Assembly (NCBI GenBank): GCA_040506275.1
Contig: JBEVXD010000006.1
Span: 164,430 to 228,429 of the forward strand
From: Thiodiazotropha sp040506275
Lineage (GTDB): Bacteria; Pseudomonadota; Gammaproteobacteria; Chromatiales; Chromatiaceae
Direction: 5' to 3'
DNA: 64,000 nucleotides
Shown here: positions 26,659-36,446 of the stretch, one piece after another
Position numbering within the stretch: position 1 is the stretch's first letter
Layout of the letters: the number at the start of each line of letters is the position of its first letter
Position numbers and translations under genes: made by a program
Notes under the pieces: generated by a model
What the model was told of the DNA's origin: nothing
Database searches by the model: none
The model's input: only the letters and a program-made list of their open reading frames with translations

Positions 26659-26734
26659 CTACAGAAATAATGTTAAGTATATTCCTTAAGTAACTGATTA
26701 TTTATAAGAATATGCTAACCGTGAGGATAAACTA

Positions 26735-27373
26735 ATGGATAAATTCGAGACCTTCACCGGCATTGTCTGCCCGCTGGATCGATCCAATGTGGATACTGAT
26801 GCGATTATTCCTAAACAATTTCTTAAGTCGATTAAGCGATCAGGATTCGGTCCCAACCTGTTTGATGAGTGGCGCTACCTGGATCAGGGTGAGCCGGGTA
26901 TGGATAACAGTAATCGCCCTTTGAACCCCGATTTTGTACTCAATGACCCTCGCTACCAGGGTGCCCAGCTGTTACTGGCCCGGGAGAACTTTGGTTGTGG
27001 TTCATCCAGGGAGCATGCCCCCTGGGCTTTGGAAGACTATGGGTTCAAAGTTATTATCGCGCCAAGCTATGCCGATATTTTCTTTAATAATTGTTTCAAG
27101 AATGGCATATTACCTGTTGTTCTAGATGAGAAAAAAGTTGATGACTTGTTTGCTCAGGCAACCTTTGAGCAAGCGCTTTCCCTGACTGTGGATTTGCAGG
27201 CCCAGGAGCTGGTTATAGGGGATGGTGAGCGGATCACCTTTGAGGTGGATCCTTTTCGTAAGCATTGTTTGCTCAATGGGCTGGATGATATCGGCCTGAC
27301 TCTGCAACATGTGGATTTGATCAAGGCCTATGAAGCGCGACGTAAAAGTGAAGCGCCTTGGCTGTTTTCTTGA
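26735..27373 (+). CDS. leuD: 3-isopropylmalate dehydratase small subunit
   Basis: 212 residues; the swivelling-domain partner of LeuC. Typical blocks are VCPLDRSNVDTDAIIPKQFL near the N-terminus and ARENFGCGSSREHAPWAL around residue 85. The 76-base gap after leuC is A/T-rich, with possible weak secondary structure but no terminator. leuB starts 12 bases after its stop, so the two are surely co-transcribed. The length is normal for the proteobacterial form. Confidence 0.97.
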   Translation: MDKFETFTGIVCPLDRSNVDTDAIIPKQFLKSIKRSGFGPNLFDEWRYLDQGEPGMDNSNRPLNPDFVLNDPRYQGAQLLLARENFGCGSSREHAPWALEDYGFKVIIAPSYADIFFNNCFKNGILPVVLDEKKVDDLFAQATFEQALSLTVDLQAQELVIGDGERITFEVDPFRKHCLLNGLDDIGLTLQHVDLIKAYEARRKSEAPWLFS

Positions 27374-27384
27374 GGTGAGGATAG

Positions 27385-28461
27385 ATGAGCAAGCAAATTT
27401 TAGTTCTGCCGGGTGACGGTATTGGTCCTGAAATCGTAACTGAAGCGGTCAAGGTTTTGGCCACTTTACGTGATAATTATGGACTGGATATCGATATGGA
27501 TGAGGCATTGGTAGGTGGCGCGGCGATAGATGCCACCGGTGGTCCACTACCTGATGCTACCCTGGATTTGGCCAAAGAGGCGGATGCGATCTTGCTGGGC
27601 GCGGTTGGCGGGCCGAAATGGGAGCAGCTCGATATCTCCATTCGTCCAGAGAAAGGGCTGCTTGGACTGCGTGCCGAGTTGAATCTGTTCGCTAACCTGC
27701 GTCCGGCAATACTCTATCCGCAGCTGGCGGATGCTTCCAGTCTGAAAGCCGATATCGTGGCTGGCCTGGATATCATGATCGTGCGCGAACTGACCGGTGG
27801 TATCTACTTTGGACAGCCAAGGGGTATCCGGGAGTTGGATGGTGGTGAGCGTCAGGGATTCAACACACTCATATATAGAGAGTCCGAGGTCGATCGTATT
27901 GCACGGGTTGCTTTCGATATCGCCAAGAAACGGGACAGCAGGGTCTGCTCAGTGGATAAAGCGAATGTACTTGAATGCACAGAGCTCTGGCGTGAGGTGG
28001 TGACTAGAGTCGGCAGTGAGCATGCTGATGTCTCCCTGAGCCATATGTATGTGGACAATGCCGCCATGCAGCTGGTGAAATGGCCCAAACAGTTTGATGT
28101 GATTGTGACTACCAACATGTTTGGCGATATTCTTTCAGATTGTGCCGCGATGTTGACCGGTTCCATCGGTATGTTGCCGTCTGCATCCCTGGATGAGCAG
28201 AGCAAGGGTATGTATGAGCCGATTCATGGCTCAGCGCCGGATATTGCAGGGAAAGGGGTTGCCAATCCACTGGCGACGATCCTCTCGGTTGCTATGATGT
28301 TGCGTTACAGTCTGGATGAGTCGGACATGGCGGATCGGGTGGAACAGGCAGTGAATAGTGTATTGGACCAAGGCTTGCGTACTTCGGATATCCTCGGAGA
28401 GGGAATGAATGAAGTAAGCTGTGAAGCCATGGGGGATGCTGTAGTTGCCGCGCTGAATTGA
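27385..28461 (+). CDS. leuB: 3-isopropylmalate dehydrogenase
   Basis: 358 residues; NAD-dependent oxidative decarboxylation of 3-isopropylmalate to 2-oxoisocaproate in the leucine pathway. LPGDGIGPEIVTEAVKVL opens the protein, LTGGIYFGQPRG carries the substrate-binding Arg/Tyr block and NMFGDILSDCAAMLTGSIG is the metal-binding signature, with PIHGSAPDIAGKGVANP in the cofactor site. GAGGTGAGG precedes the ATG. It is followed by asd after a short gap, a common gammaproteobacterial order. Confidence 0.97.
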   Translation: MSKQILVLPGDGIGPEIVTEAVKVLATLRDNYGLDIDMDEALVGGAAIDATGGPLPDATLDLAKEADAILLGAVGGPKWEQLDISIRPEKGLLGLRAELNLFANLRPAILYPQLADASSLKADIVAGLDIMIVRELTGGIYFGQPRGIRELDGGERQGFNTLIYRESEVDRIARVAFDIAKKRDSRVCSVDKANVLECTELWREVVTRVGSEHADVSLSHMYVDNAAMQLVKWPKQFDVIVTTNMFGDILSDCAAMLTGSIGMLPSASLDEQSKGMYEPIHGSAPDIAGKGVANPLATILSVAMMLRYSLDESDMADRVEQAVNSVLDQGLRTSDILGEGMNEVSCEAMGDAVVAALN

Positions 28462-28515
28462 GTGTGATGGTATGTGTCTATCACATATACAAGTTTTTCT
28501 AACAGGTTATTGAAG

Positions 28516-29631
28516 ATGAAAAGAGTCGGTTTTGTAGGTTGGCGAGGTATGGTGGGTTCGGTCCTTATGGGGCGGATGCTCGAAGAGGATGACTTTTCCC
28601 TGATAGATGAGCCGGTCTTCTTTACTACCTCCCAGGTTGGACAGACCGGTCCTGATATCGGTAAAGAGATTCCCGCCTTGAAAGATGCCACATCACTGGA
28701 TGAGTTGATGGCTATGGAGGCTATCGTGACCTGTCAGGGTGGTAGCTACACCAATCAGGTTTATGATCAATTGCGTGCCGCCGGTTGGCAGGGTTATTGG
28801 ATTGATGCAGCTTCCAGTCTGCGCATGAAAGACCACACCTTGATCGTACTTGATCCGGTCAATGAGTCTGTAATTCGTGATGGACTTGCTGGGGGCAAAC
28901 GGGACTTCATCGGTGGAAACTGCACGGTCAGTTTGATGTTGATGGCGCTCGGTGGACTGTTTCGTGAAGATCTTGTGGAGTGGGCCACTTCGATGACCTA
29001 CCAGGCGGCTTCAGGTGCGGGCGCACGCAACATGCGTGAATTGATCAGTCAGATGGGGGCTTTGGAGCTGGCTGTGCGTGATCAACTCGTCGATCCCGCT
29101 TCAGCTATTCTGGACATTGACCGTAAAGTTTCCGAAAGCATGCGCAGCGATGCCTTCCCTACAGATAATTTCGGTGCTGCCCTTGCCGGAAGCCTGATTC
29201 CCTGGATCGATGTGCCGCTCGAAAATGGCCAGAGCAAGGAAGAGTGGAAAGGGTATGTAGAGACCAATAAGATACTGGGTCGAAGTGATAACCCCATCCC
29301 AATAGATGGAACCTGTGTGCGAATAGGGGCCATGCGATGCCATAGTCAGGCACTTACCATAAAGTTACGTAAGGACGTGCCGATAGACGAGGTGGAGTCG
29401 ATGCTGGATGGCGCCAATGATTGGGTGAAAGTTGTACCGAATCAGCGTGATGTCACGGTGAATGATTTGAATCCGGCTCAGGTGACTGGAACCTTGAGTG
29501 TTCCTGTTGGGCGTCTGCGAAAGATGAACCTGGGCGAAGAGTATCTGAATGCATTCACTGTTGGCGATCAATTGCTGTGGGGAGCAGCTGAACCATTACG
29601 TCGGATGCTGAGGATTCTGCTGGAAGAGTAA
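28516..29631 (+). CDS. asd: Aspartate-semialdehyde dehydrogenase
   Basis: 371 residues from the ATG at 28516 (MKRVGFVGWRGMVGSVL), which begins the Rossmann fold; an upstream in-frame start would add a meaningless 14 residues. Reduces aspartyl-4-phosphate to the semialdehyde, a branch point for lysine, threonine, methionine and diaminopimelate. The catalytic cysteine is Cys136 in GGNCTVSLM, matching Cys135 in E. coli. This is the E. coli/Pseudomonas-type Asd. It follows leuB by 54 bases. The 327-base gap after it holds no gene. Confidence 0.97.
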   Translation: MKRVGFVGWRGMVGSVLMGRMLEEDDFSLIDEPVFFTTSQVGQTGPDIGKEIPALKDATSLDELMAMEAIVTCQGGSYTNQVYDQLRAAGWQGYWIDAASSLRMKDHTLIVLDPVNESVIRDGLAGGKRDFIGGNCTVSLMLMALGGLFREDLVEWATSMTYQAASGAGARNMRELISQMGALELAVRDQLVDPASAILDIDRKVSESMRSDAFPTDNFGAALAGSLIPWIDVPLENGQSKEEWKGYVETNKILGRSDNPIPIDGTCVRIGAMRCHSQALTIKLRKDVPIDEVESMLDGANDWVKVVPNQRDVTVNDLNPAQVTGTLSVPVGRLRKMNLGEEYLNAFTVGDQLLWGAAEPLRRMLRILLEE

Positions 29632-29812
29632 TTCCAGCGCTGTACTACACGTATGGATTTGTGATGGGGATAAATTGGGGTGGGGATCTAAAAATCTTCC
29701 TCACACCAAGAAAGGACGAAAGTGAAAAATACGACCGATTTCTCACTTCTTAGAGGTTGAACCCATATCCCTGTACAGTATTGCGAAATATAGTGTGATG
29801 ATCCTTTTAGTT

Positions 29813-29842
29813 TTGGTAAAAAGATCATTCATAAGCTATAGT
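29813..29842 (+). promoter_or_regulatory. Candidate sigma-70 promoter for fimV
   Basis: TTGGTA (29813-29818) and TATAGT (29837-29842) are separated by 18 bases, 117 bases before the fimV start, in the 327-base gap after asd. The gap also contains a weak stem AAGTGA/TCACTT (29720-29748). Read by eye only. Confidence 0.3.
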
Positions 29843-29958
29843 TAGCGACTAATTATTAAGTTTATTCTAAACCATTCGGGGCTGAACGGCGGGCCTCTGA
29901 CCCACTGTGTCAAGGTGACTTTTTGGCCGGTGGTTATGTTTTCTGGCAAGGAGGAAGC

Positions 29959-32760
29959 ATGATTCGTAAGCTGTCTTTGGCAGTGGCTGTAGCAACAGCC
30001 CTATCACCATTGGGCGCTCTCGCTCTCGGACTAGGTGAAATTCACCCTCAATCGGCACTCAATCAGAGCTTCAAAGCCGATATCGATCTGCTTTCCGTTT
30101 CCCAGGAAGAGTTGCAGGATGTACGCGTCTCGCTGGCTTCTTTAGAAGCCTTTAAAAAAGCGGGTATGGACAGGCCTTTTCATTTAACTTCACTGAAGTT
30201 TGCTACGCAGCTGACAGCTTCTGGCAATCCGGTAATCTCAATCAGCAGTAAGGATCCAATACGCGAGCCCTTTCTGAATTTTCTCGTAGAAGTCAATTGG
30301 CCGAAAGGCAGGTTGGTCAGAGAATTTACAGTACTGCTGGATCCGCCGGTAACCCTGAGTCGTAAGCCTACACCCGTTGCAGCACCGGTTGTCAGAAGCC
30401 AGCCGGTTACCAAAGTGATCCCAAGCCGCAGGGCAAAAGCACCTGCAGCCAGCATGCCCTCAAATGTAGCGATGAGTTCTGGAGGGGGTAGGGAGTACGG
30501 ACCGGTACAGCCTAATGACAACCTCTGGAATATCGCCAAACAGATGCGTGAAGGTGGTGAGTCAATCGAGCAAGTGATGATGTCTCTGCTGGACAACAAC
30601 CCTTCAGCGTTCATCAAAAACAACGTAAACAACCTCAAGGTCGGTAAGATCTTACGCTTGCCTGAGGATGCGAATGTCACTGGCATGACCAAGCGTGAAG
30701 CACGTGAAGAGTTCATGGCTCAGACAAGAGAGTGGCAGTCGGGCTCCCGAAGTGCCGCAACACCTAAAAAGAGCAGACAACAACCAACTACTCAGGCCTC
30801 TTCCCCAGAACCCAAGGATCGGTTGAAACTCGTCTCTCCAAAACCGGGCACAGGTGAGTCTGCTGAACGGGAAGGCATTGCAGAATCTGCCGAGATTGAT
30901 CGTCTACAGCAAGAAATTTTATTGGTTAGGGAGTCCAATGAGGGTGCACTGCAAGAGAACAGCGCACTGAAATCACGAGTACAGGATCTCGAAAAACAGA
31001 TTCAGGATATACAACGGCTGCTGACACTCCGTAGCGATGAGCTTGCTGAAGTTCAGGCAGCACAATCCACTGCTTCTCAGAAGATGGAAGAGATGCAGCC
31101 TGCTGCTGAAGCAGAAACACCTGTAGCTGAAGCAGAAGCACCTGTAACTGAAGCAGAGGTAGTGGCAGAACCTGCAGAAGAGATGGTGCCAGCTGAACCT
31201 GCAATGGCGGAATCGGAGATACCTCCTGCCTATGAAGTAAAAGCACCTGCAATGCCAGTGCCTGAAGGTACTGTTATAGACGAAGTTGATATTGAATCGA
31301 AAATAGATACTGAGCAGGGCAAGATGGCTATGGAGCCGCCTGTAACTGAGGCAGAGCCTGCACCAGCATCTACACCTGCTGCTGAGAAAGCGGAAGCCAA
31401 ACCGGCGCAACCAGAACCAAAGCTGGCCGAACCACCAGTGGCTAAATTGCCAGAAAAGAAGGTGAGTTACTTCGACGGTTTGAAAGAGAACAGCACCATG
31501 CTGGCTATTATCGGTGGTGCAGGTGTCCTGTTGATCGGTCTATTGACCATGATCATGCGGCGTCGTAAAGAAGCCGAGGCAGAGTTTGCCGAGAGTATTC
31601 TGGTCTCGCCGGATAGCGATATCGTACCAACCGGTGCAGATGATAGTAGTTCTCTGACTTCGCCTACCGATGAAACCTCCTTCATGAGTGATTTCTCACC
31701 CAGCGATATCGATGCACTGCAGGATGAAACTGGTGAGGTTGATCCTCTCTCTGAGGCAGACGTCTATATTGCTTACGGTCGATATCAGCAGGCTGAGGAG
31801 CTCATCAATCAGGCCATTGAGAAGTTTCCTGACCGTGATGAGCTCAAGCATAAGCTGCTTGAGATCTACTTTTCCGCTAAAAAATCTGATGAATACTCAG
31901 CCCTTGCGCAGCAACTGCATGACAACGGCTTGGCCGAGCAACAACCTGATGCCTGGAGCAAGATCACCGCTATGGGTAAGGAGCTGAATCCTGGACATGC
32001 CCTGTTTGCAGGTGCGGCAGGAATGGCTGCTGCGGATCTGTCGGACGATCTTGATGATCTGGATCTGGATCTGGGTTCTGTTGCCGATATTGAAGAGCCT
32101 GCTCCTGTTCCTGAAGCGCCTCAGGATGTTATTTCGGATGCGTCAGATGAATTGGACTCCATGGATCTGAATGGCTTGGAAAACCTCGATGAGATGGATT
32201 CGGAAACTCTTGAAGCCGACCTCTCGCTTGATTCAGAATTTCTGAACAAGATGGATGGTGCGGAAGACGAGACTCCGATGGAGGATTCCGATGCGCTGGA
32301 TATTGATCTGAGTGATCTTGAGATCGATTCAGTACCTTCATCCGGAATCGAATCCAAGCCGGCAGCTGAAGAGAGTTCTGAAGACCCGCTCCCCTTTGAT
32401 CTTTCCGACATAGAGGATAGTGAGGCCCTGGATGATATCGTTGATGGTATTGAGGTAGAAGATTCGGAAGCTCTCGATGACCTGGATCTGGATAGCATCG
32501 AGCGCGAACTGGAAAATATCTCCACCGATCTGGACAGTGAATCAGGCGATGTTGATGAGATGAGTCTACTGCACAGCCATAGTGAGAATCTTGATCTGGA
32601 TTCTACAGATGAGATAACCACCAAGCTGGATCTGGCCCGTGCCTATATCGATATGGGTGACAATGAGGGTGCCAAGAGCATACTTGAAGAGGTTGTGGGT
32701 GAAGGCAGTGAACCTCAGCAGAAAGAGGCTCAGGATTTACTGACCAGCCTCACTAGCTGA
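29959..32760 (+). CDS. fimV: FimV-like polar hub protein (LysM, membrane anchor, TPR, FimV C-terminal domain)
   Basis: 933 residues from the ATG at 29959, which follows AAGGAGG. A signal peptide (LSLAVAVATALSPLGALALG) leads into the conserved FimV N-terminal domain (LGEIHPQSALNQSFKADIDL). A LysM-like segment follows at about 180-235 (YGPVQPNDNLWNIAKQMREG), then a coiled coil and a Pro/Ala/Glu-rich stretch, one membrane helix near 512-534, TPR helices (VYIAYGRYQQAEELINQAI), a long acidic repetitive region and the C-terminal domain (LDLARAYIDMGDNEGAKSIL). FimV/HubP proteins organise the cell pole, type IV pili and flagella. The position before truA matches Pseudomonas. Confidence 0.93.
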   Translation: MIRKLSLAVAVATALSPLGALALGLGEIHPQSALNQSFKADIDLLSVSQEELQDVRVSLASLEAFKKAGMDRPFHLTSLKFATQLTASGNPVISISSKDPIREPFLNFLVEVNWPKGRLVREFTVLLDPPVTLSRKPTPVAAPVVRSQPVTKVIPSRRAKAPAASMPSNVAMSSGGGREYGPVQPNDNLWNIAKQMREGGESIEQVMMSLLDNNPSAFIKNNVNNLKVGKILRLPEDANVTGMTKREAREEFMAQTREWQSGSRSAATPKKSRQQPTTQASSPEPKDRLKLVSPKPGTGESAEREGIAESAEIDRLQQEILLVRESNEGALQENSALKSRVQDLEKQIQDIQRLLTLRSDELAEVQAAQSTASQKMEEMQPAAEAETPVAEAEAPVTEAEVVAEPAEEMVPAEPAMAESEIPPAYEVKAPAMPVPEGTVIDEVDIESKIDTEQGKMAMEPPVTEAEPAPASTPAAEKAEAKPAQPEPKLAEPPVAKLPEKKVSYFDGLKENSTMLAIIGGAGVLLIGLLTMIMRRRKEAEAEFAESILVSPDSDIVPTGADDSSSLTSPTDETSFMSDFSPSDIDALQDETGEVDPLSEADVYIAYGRYQQAEELINQAIEKFPDRDELKHKLLEIYFSAKKSDEYSALAQQLHDNGLAEQQPDAWSKITAMGKELNPGHALFAGAAGMAAADLSDDLDDLDLDLGSVADIEEPAPVPEAPQDVISDASDELDSMDLNGLENLDEMDSETLEADLSLDSEFLNKMDGAEDETPMEDSDALDIDLSDLEIDSVPSSGIESKPAAEESSEDPLPFDLSDIEDSEALDDIVDGIEVEDSEALDDLDLDSIERELENISTDLDSESGDVDEMSLLHSHSENLDLDSTDEITTKLDLARAYIDMGDNEGAKSILEEVVGEGSEPQQKEAQDLLTSLTS

Positions 32761-32801
32761 TCTTAATCTGTTCCGAACATTTTGTGTTCGGATGAATAGA
32801 G

Positions 32802-32832
32802 GGGCGCACCGGGTGGGTGCGCCCTTTTTTTT
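32802..32832 (+). terminator. Rho-independent terminator of fimV
   Basis: GGGCGCACC (32802-32810) pairs with GGTGCGCCC (32816-32824) around GGGTG and is followed by eight T residues (32825-32832), 42 bases after the fimV stop. It separates fimV from truA. Confidence 0.95.
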
Positions 32833-32921
32833 CAGGAACTTTTTGTCATAAGCGGATTCCATTCAGAACAGTTGAAGGCCCAATTTTCCAAGGTCCTTAC
32901 AATGATGAGCGAGGTTTTTTA

Positions 32922-33677
32922 ATGAGGGTGGCCCTGGGAATAGAGTATGACGGAACTGCTTTTCACGGCTGGCAGTATCAGGGTGACGTTCGTAGTGTTC
33001 AGGAGTCGTTGCAAACCGCGCTCTCAAAAGTCGCTGACCATGAGGTTACTGTCCACTGTGCCGGCAGAACAGATACCGGTGTGCATGCCACTGGACAGGT
33101 GGTACATTTTGAAACGTCTGCGGTCAGGTCTGAACGATCCTGGATCCTGGGTAGCAATGTGAATCTTCCTGCAGATGTCAGTGTGAGCTGGGCACAGGAA
33201 ATGCCGAAGACCTTCCATGCCCGCTTTAGCGCAGTTGGGCGGCATTATCGCTATCTTATTCTGAATCGGCCCTATCGTTCAGCCCTGTGGCGAAATCGTG
33301 CGGTCTGGATGCACCAGTCGTTGGATGAGGTGGTTATGCACAAAGCTGCTCAGCATCTGGTTGGAACTCACGATTTTTCATCTTATCGGGCGATTGGTTG
33401 TCAGGCAAAACACCCGGTTAGAACCGTTCATAGACTGACAGTCTCCCGGCAGGGAGAGATGGTGAGTATAGATATCCACGCGAATGCGTTTCTACACCAT
33501 ATGGTACGCAATATTGCTGGTGTATTAGTGGCAATCGGTAAAGGCGAACAGCCAGAGTCCTGGGCGGCAGAGGTTTTGGCTTTGCGAGATCGTACATTGG
33601 GTGGTGTCACAGCATCACCTCAAGGGTTGTGTCTTACAAAGGTGGATTACCCTGATGAGTTCAAACTGGGTGGTTGA
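32922..33677 (+). CDS. truA: tRNA pseudouridine(38-40) synthase
   Basis: 251 residues from the ATG at 32922 (MRVALGIEYDGTAFHGWQ), the standard TruA start; an upstream in-frame start would run into the fimV terminator. Makes pseudouridine at positions 38-40 of the anticodon arm. The catalytic aspartate is Asp51 in CAGRTDTGVHATGQV, and FLHHMVRNIAGVLVAIGKG is the conserved C-terminal block. Order fimV-truA-trpF matches Pseudomonas-type genomes. Confidence 0.96.
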   Translation: MRVALGIEYDGTAFHGWQYQGDVRSVQESLQTALSKVADHEVTVHCAGRTDTGVHATGQVVHFETSAVRSERSWILGSNVNLPADVSVSWAQEMPKTFHARFSAVGRHYRYLILNRPYRSALWRNRAVWMHQSLDEVVMHKAAQHLVGTHDFSSYRAIGCQAKHPVRTVHRLTVSRQGEMVSIDIHANAFLHHMVRNIAGVLVAIGKGEQPESWAAEVLALRDRTLGGVTASPQGLCLTKVDYPDEFKLGG

Positions 33678-33768
33678 ATAACACTCACATAATTGAGGAG
33701 ACATTTGCTCGCGGGTTAAAAAATGACCATAGCTTCGACTCTATGCATACTGTATCTTTCTGCACTCT

Positions 33769-34395
33769 ATGAGAACTAGAATCAAGATTTGCGGAATTAC
33801 CCGTCCGGAAGATGGGCAAGCTGCTGCTCGACTCGGAGCAGATGCCATCGGATTGGTGTTTTACCCCCCCAGTCCCAGGGCGGTTACCCCTGCCCAGGCA
33901 TCACTGATTGTGAAAAGCCTGCCGCCTTTTGTTACAGTTGTGGGTCTGTTCGTGAACGAAGATAGATCGGTCATCGAACATATCCTCAAAGAGGTACCCC
34001 TCAATCTGCTTCAGTTTCATGGTGATGAGTCCCCGGAAGAGTGCAGTGGATTCGGCAGGCCATGGATTAAAGCAATCCGAATGAAACCGGATATTGACCT
34101 GGCATTTGAGGCGCAAGCCTATGCTTCAGGTTCAGGCTTGCTGCTAGATACTTATCAGGCTGGCGTACCTGGAGGCACTGGTCAGGTTTTTGACTGGAGC
34201 ATGGTGCCCCAGTCCCTGGCCGACAAGATCATTCTGGCTGGTGGATTGAATAGTGAGAATGTGACTCAAGCTGTACAGCAGCTGCGACCATTTGCGGTTG
34301 ATGTTAGTGGCGGTGTGGAAGAATCGAAGGGAATCAAAGATACGACAAAGATAGAGGCCTTCATTACGGGAGTGATGCGTGGTGACAACGACTGA
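33769..34395 (+). CDS. trpF: Phosphoribosylanthranilate isomerase
   Basis: 208 residues; converts N-(5-phosphoribosyl)anthranilate to the deoxyribulose form in tryptophan synthesis. The TIM barrel begins with RIKICGITRPEDG, holding the catalytic Cys, and ends with DVSGGVEESKGIKD, the phosphate-binding segment. It is monofunctional, not fused to TrpC. Its last 14 bases overlap trpB, giving tight translational coupling trpF-trpB-trpA. Confidence 0.96.
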   Translation: MRTRIKICGITRPEDGQAAARLGADAIGLVFYPPSPRAVTPAQASLIVKSLPPFVTVVGLFVNEDRSVIEHILKEVPLNLLQFHGDESPEECSGFGRPWIKAIRMKPDIDLAFEAQAYASGSGLLLDTYQAGVPGGTGQVFDWSMVPQSLADKIILAGGLNSENVTQAVQQLRPFAVDVSGGVEESKGIKDTTKIEAFITGVMRGDND

Positions 34396-35596
34396 AAATA
34401 TGATTGGGAGCTATCCTGACGAACGTGGACATTTCGGATCCTATGGCGGGGTATTCGTCTCCGAAACATTGATGGCACCGCTAGATGAATTACGCGTGGC
34501 CTATCAACATTATATGAAGGATGAAGCGTTTCTGAAGGAGTTGGATGAAGACCTGAAACACTATGTGGGTCGTCCTTCGCCAATCTACCATGCAAAGCGC
34601 TGGAGTCAGGAATTGAAGGGTGCTCAGATCTACCTTAAGCGGGAAGATCTCAACCATACTGGTGCTCATAAGGTGAATAACACCGTAGGCCAGGCCCTGC
34701 TGGCTCGCCATATGGGTAAAACCCGCATCATTGCGGAGACAGGGGCCGGACAACATGGCGTTGCTTCCGCGACTGTAGCCGCACGTCTGGGGCTGGAGTG
34801 TGTGGTCTATATGGGATCGGTTGATATTGCCCGCCAGGAGGCCAATGTCTATCGTATGCGCCTATTGGGCGCGGAGGTCAGGTCTGTTGAATCTGGCTCT
34901 AAAACCCTTAAAGACGCCCTCAATGAGGCGATGCGTGACTGGGTCACGAATGTAGACGACACATTCTATATTATCGGCACTGTCGCCGGCCCCCATCCCT
35001 ATCCTGCGATGGTTAGAGATTTTCAATCTGTGATCGGACGGGAAGCGCGCCATCAGATGCTGGATCAGGCGGGTCGTCAACCCGATGCGCTGGTTGCTTG
35101 TGTAGGAGGGGGGTCGAATGCTATCGGTCTCTTCTACCCGTATCTCGATGATAGAGAAGTTGCTATCTATGGGGTGGAGGCTGCTGGTGACGGACTGGAG
35201 ACAGGTCAGCACGCCGCACCACTATGTGCAGGCAAGCCGGGTGTGCTGCATGGCAATCGTACCTATTTAATGGAGGATCCTGATGGCCAGATCATCGAGA
35301 CACACTCCATATCAGCTGGTCTGGATTACCCTGGTGTAGGGCCAGAGCATGCCTGGTTGAAAGACAGTGGAAGGGCCAATTATGTAGCGGTCACGGATGA
35401 TGAAGCGCTGACTGCTTTTCATGACCTGACCCGTATCGAAGGTATAATTCCGGCGCTTGAATCGAGTCATGCATTGGCCTATGCCGCAAAGCTGGCTCAG
35501 ACCATGAGTCGCGATCAGATTGTGCTGGTCAATCTTTCTGGTCGAGGTGATAAAGACATGCATACCGTGGCAGCGCACGAAGGATTGCAGTTATGA
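34382..35596 (+). CDS. trpB: Tryptophan synthase beta chain
   Basis: 404 residues if translation begins at the GTG at 34382 (MTTTENMIGSYPDERG); the GTG at 34379 and the ATG at 34400 are alternatives, and GGGAG at 34369 supports the GTG pair. Condenses indole with serine using PLP. The PLP lysine is Lys97 in HTGAHKVNN, and GGGSNAIG is the phosphate loop. Its start lies inside trpF and its stop overlaps the trpA start (ATGA), as expected for a stoichiometric complex. Confidence 0.96.
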   Translation: MTTTENMIGSYPDERGHFGSYGGVFVSETLMAPLDELRVAYQHYMKDEAFLKELDEDLKHYVGRPSPIYHAKRWSQELKGAQIYLKREDLNHTGAHKVNNTVGQALLARHMGKTRIIAETGAGQHGVASATVAARLGLECVVYMGSVDIARQEANVYRMRLLGAEVRSVESGSKTLKDALNEAMRDWVTNVDDTFYIIGTVAGPHPYPAMVRDFQSVIGREARHQMLDQAGRQPDALVACVGGGSNAIGLFYPYLDDREVAIYGVEAAGDGLETGQHAAPLCAGKPGVLHGNRTYLMEDPDGQIIETHSISAGLDYPGVGPEHAWLKDSGRANYVAVTDDEALTAFHDLTRIEGIIPALESSHALAYAAKLAQTMSRDQIVLVNLSGRGDKDMHTVAAHEGLQL

Positions 35597-36411
35597 GCAT
35601 GCTCAAGAAGAAGTTTGATCAACTCCAGCAACAGGGGAAAACTGCGCTTATCCCGTTTATAACTGCAGGTGACCCTTTGCCAGAGATTACTGTTGATCTG
35701 ATGCAGGATCTGGTTGCTGCTGGGGCTGATATAATTGAGCTAGGGGTGCCATTTTCAGATCCCATGGCCGATGGTCCTGTCATTCAGCGGGCAAGTGAGC
35801 GGGCTCTGGAGTATCATGTCAGTCTTAGAGATGTGCTGGATATGGTTCGGCGCTTCAGGCAGATGGATAGTGAAACGCCTGTAATCTTGATGGGCTATCT
35901 CAATCCAATCGAGATCATGGGCTATCAGACATTTGCTGAGAAGGCCGCAGAATCCGGGGTGGATGGTGTCTTGATTGTCGATGTGCCACCTGAGGAGGGG
36001 CAGGATCTTCAGCAGACACTGAAACAGCAAGGGTTGGATCAAATCTATCTTGTTGCTCCCACCAGCACAGAAGATAGAGTAGAGCGTATCTGTGAACTCT
36101 CTAGCGGCTTCGTCTACTATGTCTCAGTAAAGGGTGTCACAGGAGCCGCTCATCTCGATTTGAAAACTTTGGATGAAAAACTGAAACAAATTCGACAAAA
36201 TACTGATCTGCCTGTAGGTGTCGGATTTGGTATCAAGGACGCCCAGACCGCTGCTGCAGTTTCTCAATTGGCTGATGCGGTAGTTGTTGGGAGTGCTTTG
36301 GTTTCACGGGTTGAAGCGCTGGCCGATCAACCTGAAAAGATAGGTGCAGCCCTGCGGGAACTGCTCTCATCCATGAGACAGGCAATGGATAGTGCTCAGC
36401 CCATCTCCTGA
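35593..36411 (+). CDS. trpA: Tryptophan synthase alpha chain
   Basis: 272 residues; cleaves indole-3-glycerol phosphate and channels indole to TrpB. The TIM barrel shows LIPFITAGDPLPE, the catalytic Glu in IELGVPFSDPMADGP, and GVGFGIKDAQTAA near the phosphate site. The ATG overlaps the trpB TGA by four bases. accD follows after 35 bases, as in other gammaproteobacteria. Confidence 0.96.
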   Translation: MSMLKKKFDQLQQQGKTALIPFITAGDPLPEITVDLMQDLVAAGADIIELGVPFSDPMADGPVIQRASERALEYHVSLRDVLDMVRRFRQMDSETPVILMGYLNPIEIMGYQTFAEKAAESGVDGVLIVDVPPEEGQDLQQTLKQQGLDQIYLVAPTSTEDRVERICELSSGFVYYVSVKGVTGAAHLDLKTLDEKLKQIRQNTDLPVGVGFGIKDAQTAAAVSQLADAVVVGSALVSRVEALADQPEKIGAALRELLSSMRQAMDSAQPIS

Positions 36412-36446
36412 ACCCGGGAAAATTACGATAAAGGTTAACTAGATCT

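Noticed and set aside
32121..32624. Minus-strand Ser-rich frame opposite fimV
   Set aside because: Shadow of the acidic repetitive FimV region (Asp/Glu codons read backwards give Ser/Arg); no ribosome-binding site.
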